64,000 nt of DNA from Sphingorhabdus sp. Alg231-15 (lineage in GTDB: Bacteria; Pseudomonadota; Alphaproteobacteria; Sphingomonadales; Sphingomonadaceae). Position 1 is the stretch's first letter. Each line of letters begins with the position of its first letter. The DNA lies in contig NZ_LT703001.1 of NCBI RefSeq assembly GCF_900149705.1, positions 620,001 through 684,000 on the forward strand. The letters are read 5' to 3'. The translations under genes and the position numbers were made by a program. Positions 43,854-52,138 of this stretch are shown one piece after another. Below the pieces are notes generated by a model, which did not search any database, was not told where the DNA came from, and saw only the letters and a list, made by a program, of their open reading frames with translations.

Positions 43854-44144
43854 TTATTGAGGTGCACAAGCGGCGGCACAGGCACCACAAGCGGCAGGTT
43901 CGGCAGCACAGGCACCGGCGTCAGCGCCACAGGCAGCAGCGCAGGCTGGGGCAGCAGCGCAGGCTCCGCATGCCGCGGCTGCACAAGCGCCACAGGCTGC
44001 AGCACAGGCCGCTGCTGCACAGGCGCTACAGGCCGGTTGGGTCGCTGGCGCTGCGGTACAGGTTGCCAGAGCAGCCGATGGAGCTGCGAGGGACAGACCA
44101 CCCATGACAGCGAGCATTGCGGACAGTTTACGTGTATTATTCAT
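43854..44144 (-). CDS. Secreted Cys/Ala-rich small protein (second gene of cassette)
   Basis: Ninety-six residues: signal peptide MNNTRKLSAMLAVMGGLSLA... ending near AALA-T, then a mature part of about 69 residues made almost only of Ala, Cys, Gly and Pro. It has 14 cysteines, mostly as CAAAC and CGAC spacers (for example ACGACAAAACGAC). There are no histidines. A clear AGGAAAA site is upstream. The composition suggests a metal-loading or disulfide-linked periplasmic peptide, somewhat like bufferin-type metal sponges, but no bufferin partner genes (DUF692, DUF2063) are present. Family not recognised. Confidence 0.72.
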   Translation of the reverse strand: MNNTRKLSAMLAVMGGLSLAAPSAALATCTAAPATQPACSACAAAACAAACGACAAAACGACAAAPACAAACGADAGACAAEPAACGACAAACAPQ

Positions 44145-44205
44145 GATATTTTCCTTTGAGTTTAGAGTTCAGGTTAGAAAGCTACGTGACGAATAGGGGG
44201 TCCGA

Positions 44206-44691
44206 TTAACCGCCGAATTTGGCGTTATCCGGGAATTTTGGCCAGTTAATGTCGGCCTTCTTGATGAAGCCAGCAACGTCGGTCAGCCAGGTTTTCTGAA
44301 CCTGTTTATTGACGTTGAGGTAGAGTTTGCCGCCAACTACTTTGTAGACCAGTGGATCACCGGGAGCGAGCGAGCCGCGTGACAACGCCCATGCACAGTG
44401 ACCACCATATTGTGGAGCGAATTGTGCTGGCTTTTCCTTGAACTTTTTGGCGTTAGCCGCGGTGCTGAAAAAATAGTCAGCGCCCTTATATTTTACCTTA
44501 TGCGCCTTGCTGCCTTTGACTGGAACGCCGCTTCCGGTGAAGTAAGACGTGACGTCATAACCGCCGACTGCCGTGTTACCACCCTTAACACCGGTGTAGG
44601 TCGGGCCAGCAATGGCCGCATCAATAGGAAGGGCGAAAGTTCCGGTGGTCGCGGTTAGTGCGAGCGCCAATGGCATAATAAGATTTTTCAT
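44206..44691 (-). CDS. Secreted YHS-domain protein (first gene of cassette)
   Basis: Protein of 161 residues with a signal peptide (about 1-28, ...DAAIAG). A YHS-like domain follows at about 38-120: GGYDVTSYFTGSGVPVKGSK, KYKGADYFFSTAANAKKF, APQYGGHCAWALSRGSLAPG. The C-terminus WLTDVAGFIKKADINWPKF is shared with the lipoprotein at 43237-43776 (same order of motifs), so the two are paralogues. AAGGAAC precedes the ATG. Gene order on the strand is this protein, the Cys-rich protein, the YHS lipoprotein, then a terminator, which indicates one operon. Confidence 0.82.
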   Translation of the reverse strand: MKNLIMPLALALTATTGTFALPIDAAIAGPTYTGVKGGNTAVGGYDVTSYFTGSGVPVKGSKAHKVKYKGADYFFSTAANAKKFKEKPAQFAPQYGGHCAWALSRGSLAPGDPLVYKVVGGKLYLNVNKQVQKTWLTDVAGFIKKADINWPKFPDNAKFGG

Positions 44692-45031
44692 TTTTTGTTC
44701 CTTGGTAAGATTTAAGTTCTTGTGATTGAGGGTAAAAATAATTTCGTTGAGCCGTCATGCTCGTTGATGGTTTCGCGAGGTCGAGCGAAAAGGTTTCACT
44801 TCCTGCAAAATAATTTCACCAGCATGGTTGATTTTTGCACCGCAAAAGATATGAATGTCGGCATGAGATGTGCCTCAAACCTAGAGCTACACCGACTTAT
44901 GCGCCCTTAGGCGTAGCTGAGCTGCTGCTTGATGCGGCGGCCCCGTCTAAGGGATTATTTTTCCAGAAAATTGAAATTAACTAGCAATTTCCGCCTTGCG
45001 TGAAATCGCTTGCAGCATAAGAGTATCGATC
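44692..45031 (+). promoter_or_regulatory. Divergent intergenic region with a possible leucine attenuator for leuA
   Basis: This 340-base gap has no convincing gene. Near its leuA side a possible leader reading frame (ATG near 44870) holds three Leu codons in a row at 44922-44930 (CTG CTG CTT). They sit in a G/C-rich hairpin (44921-44941) that is enclosed by a 7-bp inverted repeat CCCTTAG (44904-44910) / CTAAGGG (44947-44953), followed by an A/T-rich run with five T. That layout fits a leader-peptide attenuator for leucine synthesis. The other half, toward the YHS cassette, should hold that operon's promoter. Confidence 0.4.
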
Positions 45032-46690
45032 ATGCATTCTAATCCATCTCAAAAATATCGCCCCTTTGGTCAGATTGATTTGCCGGACCGCCAGTGGCCT
45101 TCCCGCATCATTGACAAGGCTCCACGTTGGCTCTCCACCGACCTGCGGGATGGCAATCAAGCGCTGATTGATCCAATGGATGCACAAAAGAAACAGCGCT
45201 TTTTTGATTTGCTCGTAAAAATCGGGATCAAGGAAATTGAGGTCGGCTTCCCGTCCGCCGGCGCGACCGACTTTGATTTTATAAGCGGTTTGGTCAAGTC
45301 CGGCAGCATTCCCGATGATGTCATGGTGCAAGTCCTCACCCAGTCCCGCCGTGATCTGATCGAAACCAGCTTTGCCAGTCTGGAAGGCGCCAAGCAGGCC
45401 ATTGTCCATCTCTACAATGCGGTTTCACCAGCATGGCGTGATGTTGTGTTCAAGCTGGGCAAGGAAGGCGTAAAGGATATTGCCAAGGAAGGCGCAACGA
45501 TCCTGCGCGAACAGGCGGAGAAATATCCAGATACCGATTGGCATTTCGAATATTCGCCCGAAACTTTCTCAACCGCAGAGATCGAATTCAGCCTGGAGGT
45601 CTGTGAGACAGTCATGGAGATTATCGAGCCGACGGCAGAGAAACCGTTGATCCTTAATCTGCCAGCAACGGTCGAAGCCTCAACGCCCAATATCTATGCC
45701 GACCAAGTAGAGTGGATGTGCAAACATATTAGCAAGCGCGAGCATGTCGTGATCAGCCTGCACACGCATAACGATCGCGGTTCGGGCATCGCGGCATCGG
45801 AGCTGGGTCTGATGGCCGGTGCTGACCGTGTCGAAGGCTGTCTGTTCGGCAATGGCGAGCGCACGGGTAATGTCGATCTGGTGACGCTCGGCCTCAACAT
45901 GTACACGCAGGGTGTCGACCCAAAACTTGATTTTTCCAACATGGATGAAATCGTCAATACGGTCGAATATTGCAATCAACTGCCGGTTCCGGAACGCCAT
46001 CCCTATGCCGGAGAACTGGTCTTTACCGCCTTTTCCGGTTCCCATCAGGATGCCATCAAAAAGGGCTTTGCGGCGCAAGAACAGCGCAATGACGAACTTT
46101 GGAATGTCCCTTATCTGCCTATCGACCCGCGCGACATAGGCCGGGACTATGAAGCGGTGATCCGTGTTAACAGCCAGTCCGGCAAAGGTGGTATCGCCTG
46201 GATATTGGAGCAGGATTACGGGTTAAAGCTCCCCAAACGCCTGCAGGCCAATTTCAGTCGCACGGTGCAGGAACTGGCCGACGAGACAAGCCGGGAACTG
46301 TCTGCCAGAGATATCTGGGGTGCATTCCAGAAACGCTATCATCTTGATGGTGGCGGTAAATACAGCCTTATCGACTATCAGGAAAGTCAGACCGGCGGCG
46401 AACGCATATTCGTCGGCAAGGTCAAAGGGCCCGACGGAGAAACGTCCGTCAGTGGTCGCGGCAATGGCCTGATATCCAGCGTTGTCGACGCCCTCGCCTC
46501 ATCTCTTGGCATCTCGCTGGAGATCATGGACTATCAGGAACATGCCCTCGGTTCAGGCAAGGACGCGCAGGCGGCGGCCTATGTCGAATGCAAGACCGGT
46601 GATGGCCGCGAATTCTATGGTGTCGGCATCAATAGCGATGTCGCAAGAGCCTCGGTTGAAGCGCTGCTCAGTGCGGTAAACCGGATTTAG
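45032..46690 (+). CDS. leuA: 2-isopropylmalate synthase (long LeuA type)
   Basis: About 552 residues: an HMGL-like TIM barrel with STDLRDGNQALIDPMD near the start, metal-binding His pair in VISLHTHNDRGSGIAASE, and NGERTGNVDLVTLGLN. It also has a C-terminal LeuA regulatory dimer domain (about 430-552, DGETSVSGRGNGLISSVVDAL) that binds leucine for feedback. The length and PFGQIDLPDRQWPSR N-terminus fit the alphaproteobacterial/actinobacterial LeuA2 form. The ATG at 45032 is chosen over a TTG at 44996. Confidence 0.95.
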   Translation: MHSNPSQKYRPFGQIDLPDRQWPSRIIDKAPRWLSTDLRDGNQALIDPMDAQKKQRFFDLLVKIGIKEIEVGFPSAGATDFDFISGLVKSGSIPDDVMVQVLTQSRRDLIETSFASLEGAKQAIVHLYNAVSPAWRDVVFKLGKEGVKDIAKEGATILREQAEKYPDTDWHFEYSPETFSTAEIEFSLEVCETVMEIIEPTAEKPLILNLPATVEASTPNIYADQVEWMCKHISKREHVVISLHTHNDRGSGIAASELGLMAGADRVEGCLFGNGERTGNVDLVTLGLNMYTQGVDPKLDFSNMDEIVNTVEYCNQLPVPERHPYAGELVFTAFSGSHQDAIKKGFAAQEQRNDELWNVPYLPIDPRDIGRDYEAVIRVNSQSGKGGIAWILEQDYGLKLPKRLQANFSRTVQELADETSRELSARDIWGAFQKRYHLDGGGKYSLIDYQESQTGGERIFVGKVKGPDGETSVSGRGNGLISSVVDALASSLGISLEIMDYQEHALGSGKDAQAAAYVECKTGDGREFYGVGINSDVARASVEALLSAVNRI

Positions 46691-46794
46691 CAGCCGGATT
46701 AAGCAATCGGTTAAAATAACAGTGGAATCCGCCTCGGCTTGGGCTATGGCGGAGGTCTAAGCTTTTCCGTTTAGCCTTTTCTATTGGGGACCTT

Positions 46795-47766
46795 ATGACT
46801 TTACCTGCTATTTTCGACAATCTTCGCCTGCCGCTTATCGGTTCACCTTTGTTTATCGTATCGGGACCGGAATTGGTCATTGCGCAGTGTAAAGCCGGTA
46901 TCGTCGGGTCCTTCCCTGCCCTCAACGCACGGCCACAAAGCCTGCTCGATGAATGGATGCACCAGATTACAGAAGAACTTGCGGCATGGAACCGGGACAA
47001 TCCCGACAAGCCAGCAGCTCCCTTTGCGGTGAACCAAATTGTCCACAAATCCAACGATCGTCTCGATCAAGACATGGCCACCTGTGCCAAGTGGAAGGTC
47101 CCGCTGATCATCACGTCACTGGGCGCCATTGAGGATCTCAACACCGCCGTGCATAGTTGGGGTGGGATCACCATGCATGACATTATCAACGACCGCTTTG
47201 CCCATAAAGCGATCGAAAAAGGCGCCGATGGCCTTATCCCGGTGGCAGCAGGTGCTGGCGGTCATGCCGGTGTTATTTCTCCCTTTGCACTGATGCAGGA
47301 AATTCGTCAGTGGTTTGATGGCCCTGTTGCCCTGTCTGGCTCTATCGGTTGCGGCGCATCTATTCTCGGCGCGCAGGCTATGGGTGCGGATCTCGGCTAT
47401 ATGGGCTCCGCCTTTATCGCGACTAAGGAAGCCAATGCCGACCAGGGCTATAAAGATGGAATCGTCGAAGGCCGTGCCAAGGACATTGTCTATTCCGACC
47501 TGTTCACCGGTGTAAGCGGTAATTATCTACGCGGCTCCATCGAGAATGCCGGCCTGAACCCAGATGACCTGCCACAGGGTGACTATAAGACCATGAATTT
47601 CGGCTCTGGCGGCAATACCGAGAAAAAAGCGTGGAAAGATATCTGGGGTAGCGGTCAGGGCATCGGTGCTATTGATGAAGTCCGCTCGGTTCAGGACATG
47701 GTCGACATACTGATCAGCGAATATCAGGAAGCTCGGGATAGCTTGGCGACGCGGTTTAACTACTGA
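46795..47766 (+). CDS. Nitronate monooxygenase-like FMN flavoprotein
   Basis: Protein of 323 residues with a TIM-barrel fold of the 2-nitropropane dioxygenase / NMO family (also FabK). The N-terminus has RLPLIGSPLFIVSGPELVIA. VAAGAGGHAGVISPFALMQE gives the FMN-binding and catalytic-His region, and ALSGSIGCGASILGAQAMGA and GADLGYMGSAF follow. A GGGGA site precedes the ATG. It most likely oxidises alkyl nitronates. A FabK-like enoyl reductase role cannot be excluded by sequence, though a full fab cluster nearby does not include an enoyl reductase. Confidence 0.85.
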   Translation: MTLPAIFDNLRLPLIGSPLFIVSGPELVIAQCKAGIVGSFPALNARPQSLLDEWMHQITEELAAWNRDNPDKPAAPFAVNQIVHKSNDRLDQDMATCAKWKVPLIITSLGAIEDLNTAVHSWGGITMHDIINDRFAHKAIEKGADGLIPVAAGAGGHAGVISPFALMQEIRQWFDGPVALSGSIGCGASILGAQAMGADLGYMGSAFIATKEANADQGYKDGIVEGRAKDIVYSDLFTGVSGNYLRGSIENAGLNPDDLPQGDYKTMNFGSGGNTEKKAWKDIWGSGQGIGAIDEVRSVQDMVDILISEYQEARDSLATRFNY

Positions 47767-47811
47767 TCGGACCTATCCTACGCTTGGTTACAAGCATGGA
47801 GTATAGTTGAT

Positions 47812-48402
47812 ATGCGGAAGTCTCAATGGGTCGCCATGGCACTGCTCGGCTCTGTCTTGTCGGCTCTTCCAGTTGCGGCATCTGAACCCCGGACAATAGA
47901 AGATAACGAGCCGCTGGTTATGCGGATAATTTTCGACGATTGCCTTGGCTTTGTCCAAAAGGATATTGCACCTTTTGAAGGCTTGGCGCTGTTACCGATC
48001 ACCGCCAGAGGCAGAGATATGGTTCGCGCGCGCTATACCGAGAACGGCGCCATACATCACCTGTTTTCCGACCGCTACGTCGTGGCATGGGGAGAGGATA
48101 GCGAGGATCGCTATTGTATTCTTCTCACATCACGACCATCCGACGAACCAATGATGCTGGGGGTCGAACCCGCTGGCTTCCCAACACGACTGACCGAGCG
48201 TGCCGATGCCGTAGGCATGACAGAGAACGACATGCCCGGAGAGTTTTCGCCGCTCAACACAATGTCTTGGCGCAAACCCGATGCGGATGGCAAACCAGGA
48301 CTCAGAATGGTGGTGATGCCGACAGACGGTGTAGAGGGTCAGAAAATCGTCGACGCTGGACTTATTGTTGTGGCTGCCGGGTCTGATAGTTCGGACGACT
48401 GA
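47812..48402 (+). CDS. Secreted protein of unknown function
   Basis: Protein of 196 residues with a signal peptide (MRKSQWVAMALLGSVLSALP, cleavage near AA-SEPR). The mature part is acidic, with a single cysteine pair (DDCLGF near 44 and RYCILL near 102) that could form a disulfide. I do not recognise the family. A GGAG site 10 bases before the ATG supports the start. It is convergent with the unknown gene at 48409-48846 and follows the NMO-like gene by 45 bases. Confidence 0.72.
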   Translation: MRKSQWVAMALLGSVLSALPVAASEPRTIEDNEPLVMRIIFDDCLGFVQKDIAPFEGLALLPITARGRDMVRARYTENGAIHHLFSDRYVVAWGEDSEDRYCILLTSRPSDEPMMLGVEPAGFPTRLTERADAVGMTENDMPGEFSPLNTMSWRKPDADGKPGLRMVVMPTDGVEGQKIVDAGLIVVAAGSDSSDD

Positions 48403-48408
48403 GACACA

Positions 48409-48846
48409 TTACTCGCTCTCTGGTCGTGGCTTCGCTTTCACATAAACGCCCCGTCCCATTTTTTCCGGTGGAACAAGGTTTTCTCCGTCGATCTTCATGA
48501 TGACTGTGCCGATGGGGTCATAACGCGCACCCTCTTTCGGTGGATCGTAGATCAGCGTCACCAGCCCATCCTCAAAACTCCAGCTTCCGCCAGAAATAAT
48601 GTCCAGTGCTCCAACGCTCAGATACCATTGAAAACTGCCATCCTCGGACAATTGCAGACCGGAAGCCGTTTCCATCACGCCTCGCAGATAATAGCGTCCC
48701 AGCAATTTTTGTGATGCATCATGATCCTGCGCATCCGGCGAAGCTTGCACGATATCGCTACCCGCCTCTTCGGATATTTCAGGCGAGTCTGAGCCCGAAA
48801 ATGCCAATATTGATGCCATCACGCTGTTGATCAATTGGCTTGCCAT
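48409..48846 (-). CDS. Small exported or membrane-anchored protein of unknown function
   Basis: About 145 residues from the ATG at 48846. A hydrophobic N-terminus (ASQLINSVMASILAFSG) resembles a short signal or anchor. The remainder is acidic and resembles a small beta-rich domain (GRYYLRGVMETASGLQLSED, SGGSWSFEDGLVTLIYDPP). It comes nine bases after the mltG stop on the same strand, so it is probably read through from the fab-mltG operon. The upstream frame reaches 48891, inside mltG, but no good site is seen there. Family not recognised. Confidence 0.65.
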   Translation of the reverse strand: MASQLINSVMASILAFSGSDSPEISEEAGSDIVQASPDAQDHDASQKLLGRYYLRGVMETASGLQLSEDGSFQWYLSVGALDIISGGSWSFEDGLVTLIYDPPKEGARYDPIGTVIMKIDGENLVPPEKMGRGVYVKAKPRPESE

Positions 48847-48854
48847 AGGCACGC

Positions 48855-49826
48855 TTACATCTCTCCGCGTTGGCGGCGTATGGCGAACCATTTTTCGACA
48901 TTGGCATTATGTTCCGCCAGTGTCTTTGCGAAAACATGCCCGCCTTTGCCGTCCGCGACAAAGAAGAGATATTCACTGTCCGCCGGATTAAGCACCGCTT
49001 CGATTGAGGCGCGCCCGGGATTGGCAATTGGCCCCTTAGGCAAGCCAACCATCGAATAGGTGTTATAATCATTCACTGCCGCAATTTCGGATTGGCGAAT
49101 GCGCCGACCCAGCGGTTTGCCTTTGGTGATCGGATAGATAATCGTAGGATCGGCCTGCAGCATCATGTTGCGATTGATCCGGTTGCTATAGACAGCCGCA
49201 ACGGTGCGTCGTTCGCGGGCTAGCGCCGTTTCCTTCTCGACGATCGCCGCAAGGATGACGGCTTCTTCTGGTGTCTTGACCACACTGGCTGCGGTTTTTT
49301 TGGGCCATAGTTCGGCAATCGTATCCTTCATCGCCTTTTGCATGCGCGCCACGACCGCCGCTCGGCTCTCACCGCGTTCAAAGCTATAGCTGTCTGGCAA
49401 GAGTGAACCTTCTTCGGGAACGGGGATGTCACCGGTCAAAAGTTTTTCTGCCATTAGTTTTTCATGCACGATAATCGAGGGCGTACCTTCTGGTATCGTG
49501 ATGAGCCGCTGCACGGTTTTCCCGCCCTGCAATATGCCCAGAATCGTGGCATTACTTGCGCCAGCAGGAATAACGAATTCGCCAGCCTTGATTGGCTCGG
49601 ATCCACCGAAAATCTTGGCGCGATTCAAGAAGGCATCCGCAGACTTGATGACACCTTCGTCTTCCAGCGCTTTTGCCGCCATGCCCAGGCTGGAGCCCGA
49701 CTTGACGATAAATTGCTGCTCATTCTCCAATGGTCCACTGGCGTTCCAGCCATAGAGGAAATTGCCCGCAAGTATCAAAACCAGCGCGGCCGCAACCAGA
49801 AGAATAAGGCAGCCGAAGCGCCGCAT
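48855..49826 (-). CDS. mltG: Endolytic murein transglycosylase MltG (YceG family)
   Basis: Protein of 323 residues with an N-terminal anchor helix (about 4-24), a LysM-like subdomain (about 40-130, VKSGSSLGMAAKALEDEGV) and the YceG catalytic domain. Motifs are the catalytic Glu in VEKETALARERRTVAAVYSNR, LQADPTIIYPI and DYNTYSMVGLPKGPIANPG. MltG ends nascent glycan strands by cutting them at the membrane. It lies seven bases after fabF, a common pairing that may link fatty acid and wall synthesis. It lacks a clear ribosome site, so coupling to fabF is likely. Confidence 0.94.
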   Translation of the reverse strand: MRRFGCLILLVAAALVLILAGNFLYGWNASGPLENEQQFIVKSGSSLGMAAKALEDEGVIKSADAFLNRAKIFGGSEPIKAGEFVIPAGASNATILGILQGGKTVQRLITIPEGTPSIIVHEKLMAEKLLTGDIPVPEEGSLLPDSYSFERGESRAAVVARMQKAMKDTIAELWPKKTAASVVKTPEEAVILAAIVEKETALARERRTVAAVYSNRINRNMMLQADPTIIYPITKGKPLGRRIRQSEIAAVNDYNTYSMVGLPKGPIANPGRASIEAVLNPADSEYLFFVADGKGGHVFAKTLAEHNANVEKWFAIRRQRGEM

Positions 49827-49833
49827 GATGATG

Positions 49834-51090
49834 CTATACCGCCTTCATGATGACGCTGGCATTGGTTCCGCCAAAGCCGAAGCTGTTGCTAAGAACCGCT
49901 TTGACTTCGCGTTTTTTGGCGACATGCGGTACCAGATCGACGCCCGCGCAACTCTCTTCAGGATCATCCAGATTCAGTGTTGGTGGAACGGTCTGGTCAC
50001 GCAGCGCAAGGATGGAGAAAATCGCTTCTACTGCGCCTGCGCCGCCGAGCAAATGGCCGATGGCAGACTTGGTTGAGCTCATCGACATCGTCGCGATATC
50101 GTCACCGAACAGGCGGCGCACGGCGGCCAGCTCCAGAACATCCGCCATGGTCGATGTGCCGTGAGCATTGACATAATCAATATCGGCAGTGGTCAGGCCA
50201 GAGCGTTTCAGTGCCATTTCCATTGAGCGATACGCGCCAACCCCATCGGGATGCGGCGCGGTTACGTGGTGTGCGTCACCGGACAGACCATAGCCAACCA
50301 CTTCGGCATAGATGGTCGCGCCGCGAGCCTTGGCGCGCTCATATTCTTCCAGAACGACAACACCTGCACCCTCGCCCATGACAAAGCCATCACGGTCTTT
50401 ATCATATGGCCGCGAAGCAGCGGCTGGATCATCATTTCGCTTGGTGGACAGCGCTTTGGCTTGCGCAAATCCGGCGATACCAATGGGGCAAATAGTTGCT
50501 TCAGCTCCACCCGCAAGCATCACATCAGCATCATCAAGGGCAATCATTCGTGCTGCATCACCAATGCTATGCGCGCCAGTTGAGCAGGCTGTGACAACAG
50601 CGTGATTGGGCCCCATCAGACCATATTTGATTGAAACCTGTCCAGAGATCAGGTTGATGAGTCGCCCGTGGACAAAATGCGGGCTTACCCGTCCTGGGCC
50701 ACGTTCGTTAAGAACCAGCGATTCCTTTTCGATACCCGGCAATCCGCCGATACCGGAACCAATAGAACAGCCTGTGCGCAATTTTTCTTCATCGCTTAAT
50801 TCTGTCAGCCCTGCATCTTCCAGTGCCTGTCCAGCGGCATCGATGCCGTAGATGATGAACGGATCAACCTGACGTTGTACCTTATGATCGACGCGCAAAT
50901 TCGGATCAAAACCATATTCATGGTCGGCGGGCTTCACCTCACAGGCGATATGGCATTTCTGGTCTGAAGCATCGAAGCGCGTAATCTTTCCCGCACCGGA
51001 TTTTGAAGCAAGAATATTGCTCCAACTTGTTTCCACATCTCCGCCAAGAGGCGTTACCAAACCCAGTCCGGTCACTACAACACGACGCAT
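49834..51090 (-). CDS. fabF: 3-oxoacyl-ACP synthase II (FabF)
   Basis: Condensing enzyme of about 418 residues for fatty acid elongation. The Cys-His-His triad is visible: Cys in VVTACSTGAHSIGDA, His in VNAHGTSTMAD, and His in KSAIGHLLGGAGAVE. The end NSFGFGGTNASVIM is typical. The ATG at 51090 starts MRRVVVTGLGLVTPLG after AAGGAGC; the longer reading to 51141 is not used. A large hairpin lies between acpP and this gene. Confidence 0.96.
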   Translation of the reverse strand: MRRVVVTGLGLVTPLGGDVETSWSNILASKSGAGKITRFDASDQKCHIACEVKPADHEYGFDPNLRVDHKVQRQVDPFIIYGIDAAGQALEDAGLTELSDEEKLRTGCSIGSGIGGLPGIEKESLVLNERGPGRVSPHFVHGRLINLISGQVSIKYGLMGPNHAVVTACSTGAHSIGDAARMIALDDADVMLAGGAEATICPIGIAGFAQAKALSTKRNDDPAAASRPYDKDRDGFVMGEGAGVVVLEEYERAKARGATIYAEVVGYGLSGDAHHVTAPHPDGVGAYRSMEMALKRSGLTTADIDYVNAHGTSTMADVLELAAVRRLFGDDIATMSMSSTKSAIGHLLGGAGAVEAIFSILALRDQTVPPTLNLDDPEESCAGVDLVPHVAKKREVKAVLSNSFGFGGTNASVIMKAV

Positions 51091-51130
51091 GCTATGCTCC
51101 TTATAACGGGCCTTCCTAAGCCCCAATTCA

Positions 51131-51179
51131 AAAGCGGCCACCGGTTCAGGAAATGCTTCCCAGGCCGGTGAGCCGCTTT
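51131..51179 (-). promoter_or_regulatory. Hairpin between acpP and fabF (partial terminator)
   Basis: A 14-15-bp inverted repeat with one bulge (AAAGCGGC...ACCGG and its complement) pairs 51131-51144 with 51165-51179. Only a short T-run follows on the minus strand. It probably lowers read-through from acpP into fabF, consistent with ACP being needed in much larger amounts. Confidence 0.6.
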
Positions 51180-51245
51180 GTAATCATTTAGCGATCATTG
51201 GCCCCGGAATATCAGCCCACAAAAGTGGCCGCATTCCAAAATCAA

Positions 51246-51482
51246 TTAGCCCTTGTTGTTGTCGATAAAATCAATCGCATCTTTAACCGTTGCGATTTTT
51301 TCAGCCGCATCGTCAGGAATTTCGACGCTGAACTCTTCTTCAAACGCCATCACAAGTTCAACAATATCGAGGCTGTCAGCGCCCAGATCATCGATGAATG
51401 CCGCTTCTTCGTTTACTTTGTCAGCTTCTACACCAAGATGCTCAACAACAATCTTTTTTACGCGGTCTGCAGTCTCACTCAT
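51246..51482 (-). CDS. acpP: Acyl carrier protein
   Basis: Classic acidic ACP of 78 residues. The phosphopantetheine serine is in [20 protein letters not shown] near residue 36. It carries growing acyl chains for FabD, FabG and FabF, whose genes flank it. The start ATG at 51482 sits behind AAGGAAC-like sequence. It is the usual fabD-fabG-acpP-fabF order, here interrupted by two extra genes. Confidence 0.98.
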   Translation of the reverse strand: MSETADRVKKIVVEHLGVEADKVNEEAAFIDDLGADSLDIVELVMAFEEEFSVEIPDDAAEKIATVKDAIDFIDNNKG

Positions 51483-51589
51483 GAGAGTTCCTTCTTCGTT
51501 GGTATTAATTTCTATTTTGTCCTAGTGGCATGGCGCGTTGCATGCAAGAGGGCAAGCGCAGCTTTATGAATGAACGCTGTTTATTGTTC

Positions 51590-52126
51590 TTATTGTCGCA
51601 ATTCGCCGTTTCGAAAGTCTTCTTCGATACCGTACAATGCTCCGCGCCATTCCCAGTAATTATACGCTAGTTCCCGCAATTCCTTGTCTTCGGGATAGCC
51701 CGCTGCGGTCAAATCCTTGTCCATTTTCCCAGACAGGAAGACATCCTCCAGCATATATCGACCTGTCGGTTTCACATTATCGCTATAATATTGATCCAAA
51801 AAGGATTTAAAATCTCCCAATTTTTGGATTTTCTCCACCAATCCGTCTTGCATTATCCAGCCATCCATCAAGGAAACCCTAAATGCACTTCGCGTCTGAA
51901 TATCTGTCCAGCCGTGTTCGGCCTGACAGTCTTCAGTCAGTCCCTTTGCTGACTTGAACGCATCAACTTCCTTACCTTGACGCGCCAGCGCAAAATATGC
52001 CTGCGCCTGATCGGCCGAGACGCCCTTGCTCACACAATCGAAATTTTCAATTGTCAGCAGTCCCGCAGTCGGAAGAAGCGGTTCGGGGTTTGCGGTCATC
52101 ACCAGCAGAAATATTGTGGAGAACAT
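51590..52126 (-). CDS. Small protein of unknown function between fabG and acpP
   Basis: Protein of 178 residues. The first ~20 residues are hydrophobic with a proline-rich end (MFSTIFLLVMTANPEPLLPT) and could be a signal or anchor. The rest is helical and charged, with a cysteine pair (NFDCVSKG near 30 and EDCQAEHG near 67) suggesting a periplasmic fold. It contains YNYWEWRGALYGIEED near the end. I do not recognise the family. It lies 12 bases after fabG on the same strand, so it shares that transcript. Confidence 0.7.
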   Translation of the reverse strand: MFSTIFLLVMTANPEPLLPTAGLLTIENFDCVSKGVSADQAQAYFALARQGKEVDAFKSAKGLTEDCQAEHGWTDIQTRSAFRVSLMDGWIMQDGLVEKIQKLGDFKSFLDQYYSDNVKPTGRYMLEDVFLSGKMDKDLTAAGYPEDKELRELAYNYWEWRGALYGIEEDFRNGELRQ

Positions 52127-52138
52127 TGTGAAAGCCGT

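Noticed and set aside
43857-44159. Gly/Ser/Thr/Cys-rich open frame on the plus strand
   Set aside because: It is the reverse complement of the repetitive Cys/Ala-rich gene. The minus-strand reading has a signal peptide and ribosome site, the plus-strand one has neither.
44722-44910. Open frame of 62 codons before leuA
   Set aside because: No good ribosome site and no recognisable protein. It overlaps the putative leader hairpin and is more simply explained as non-coding leader DNA.
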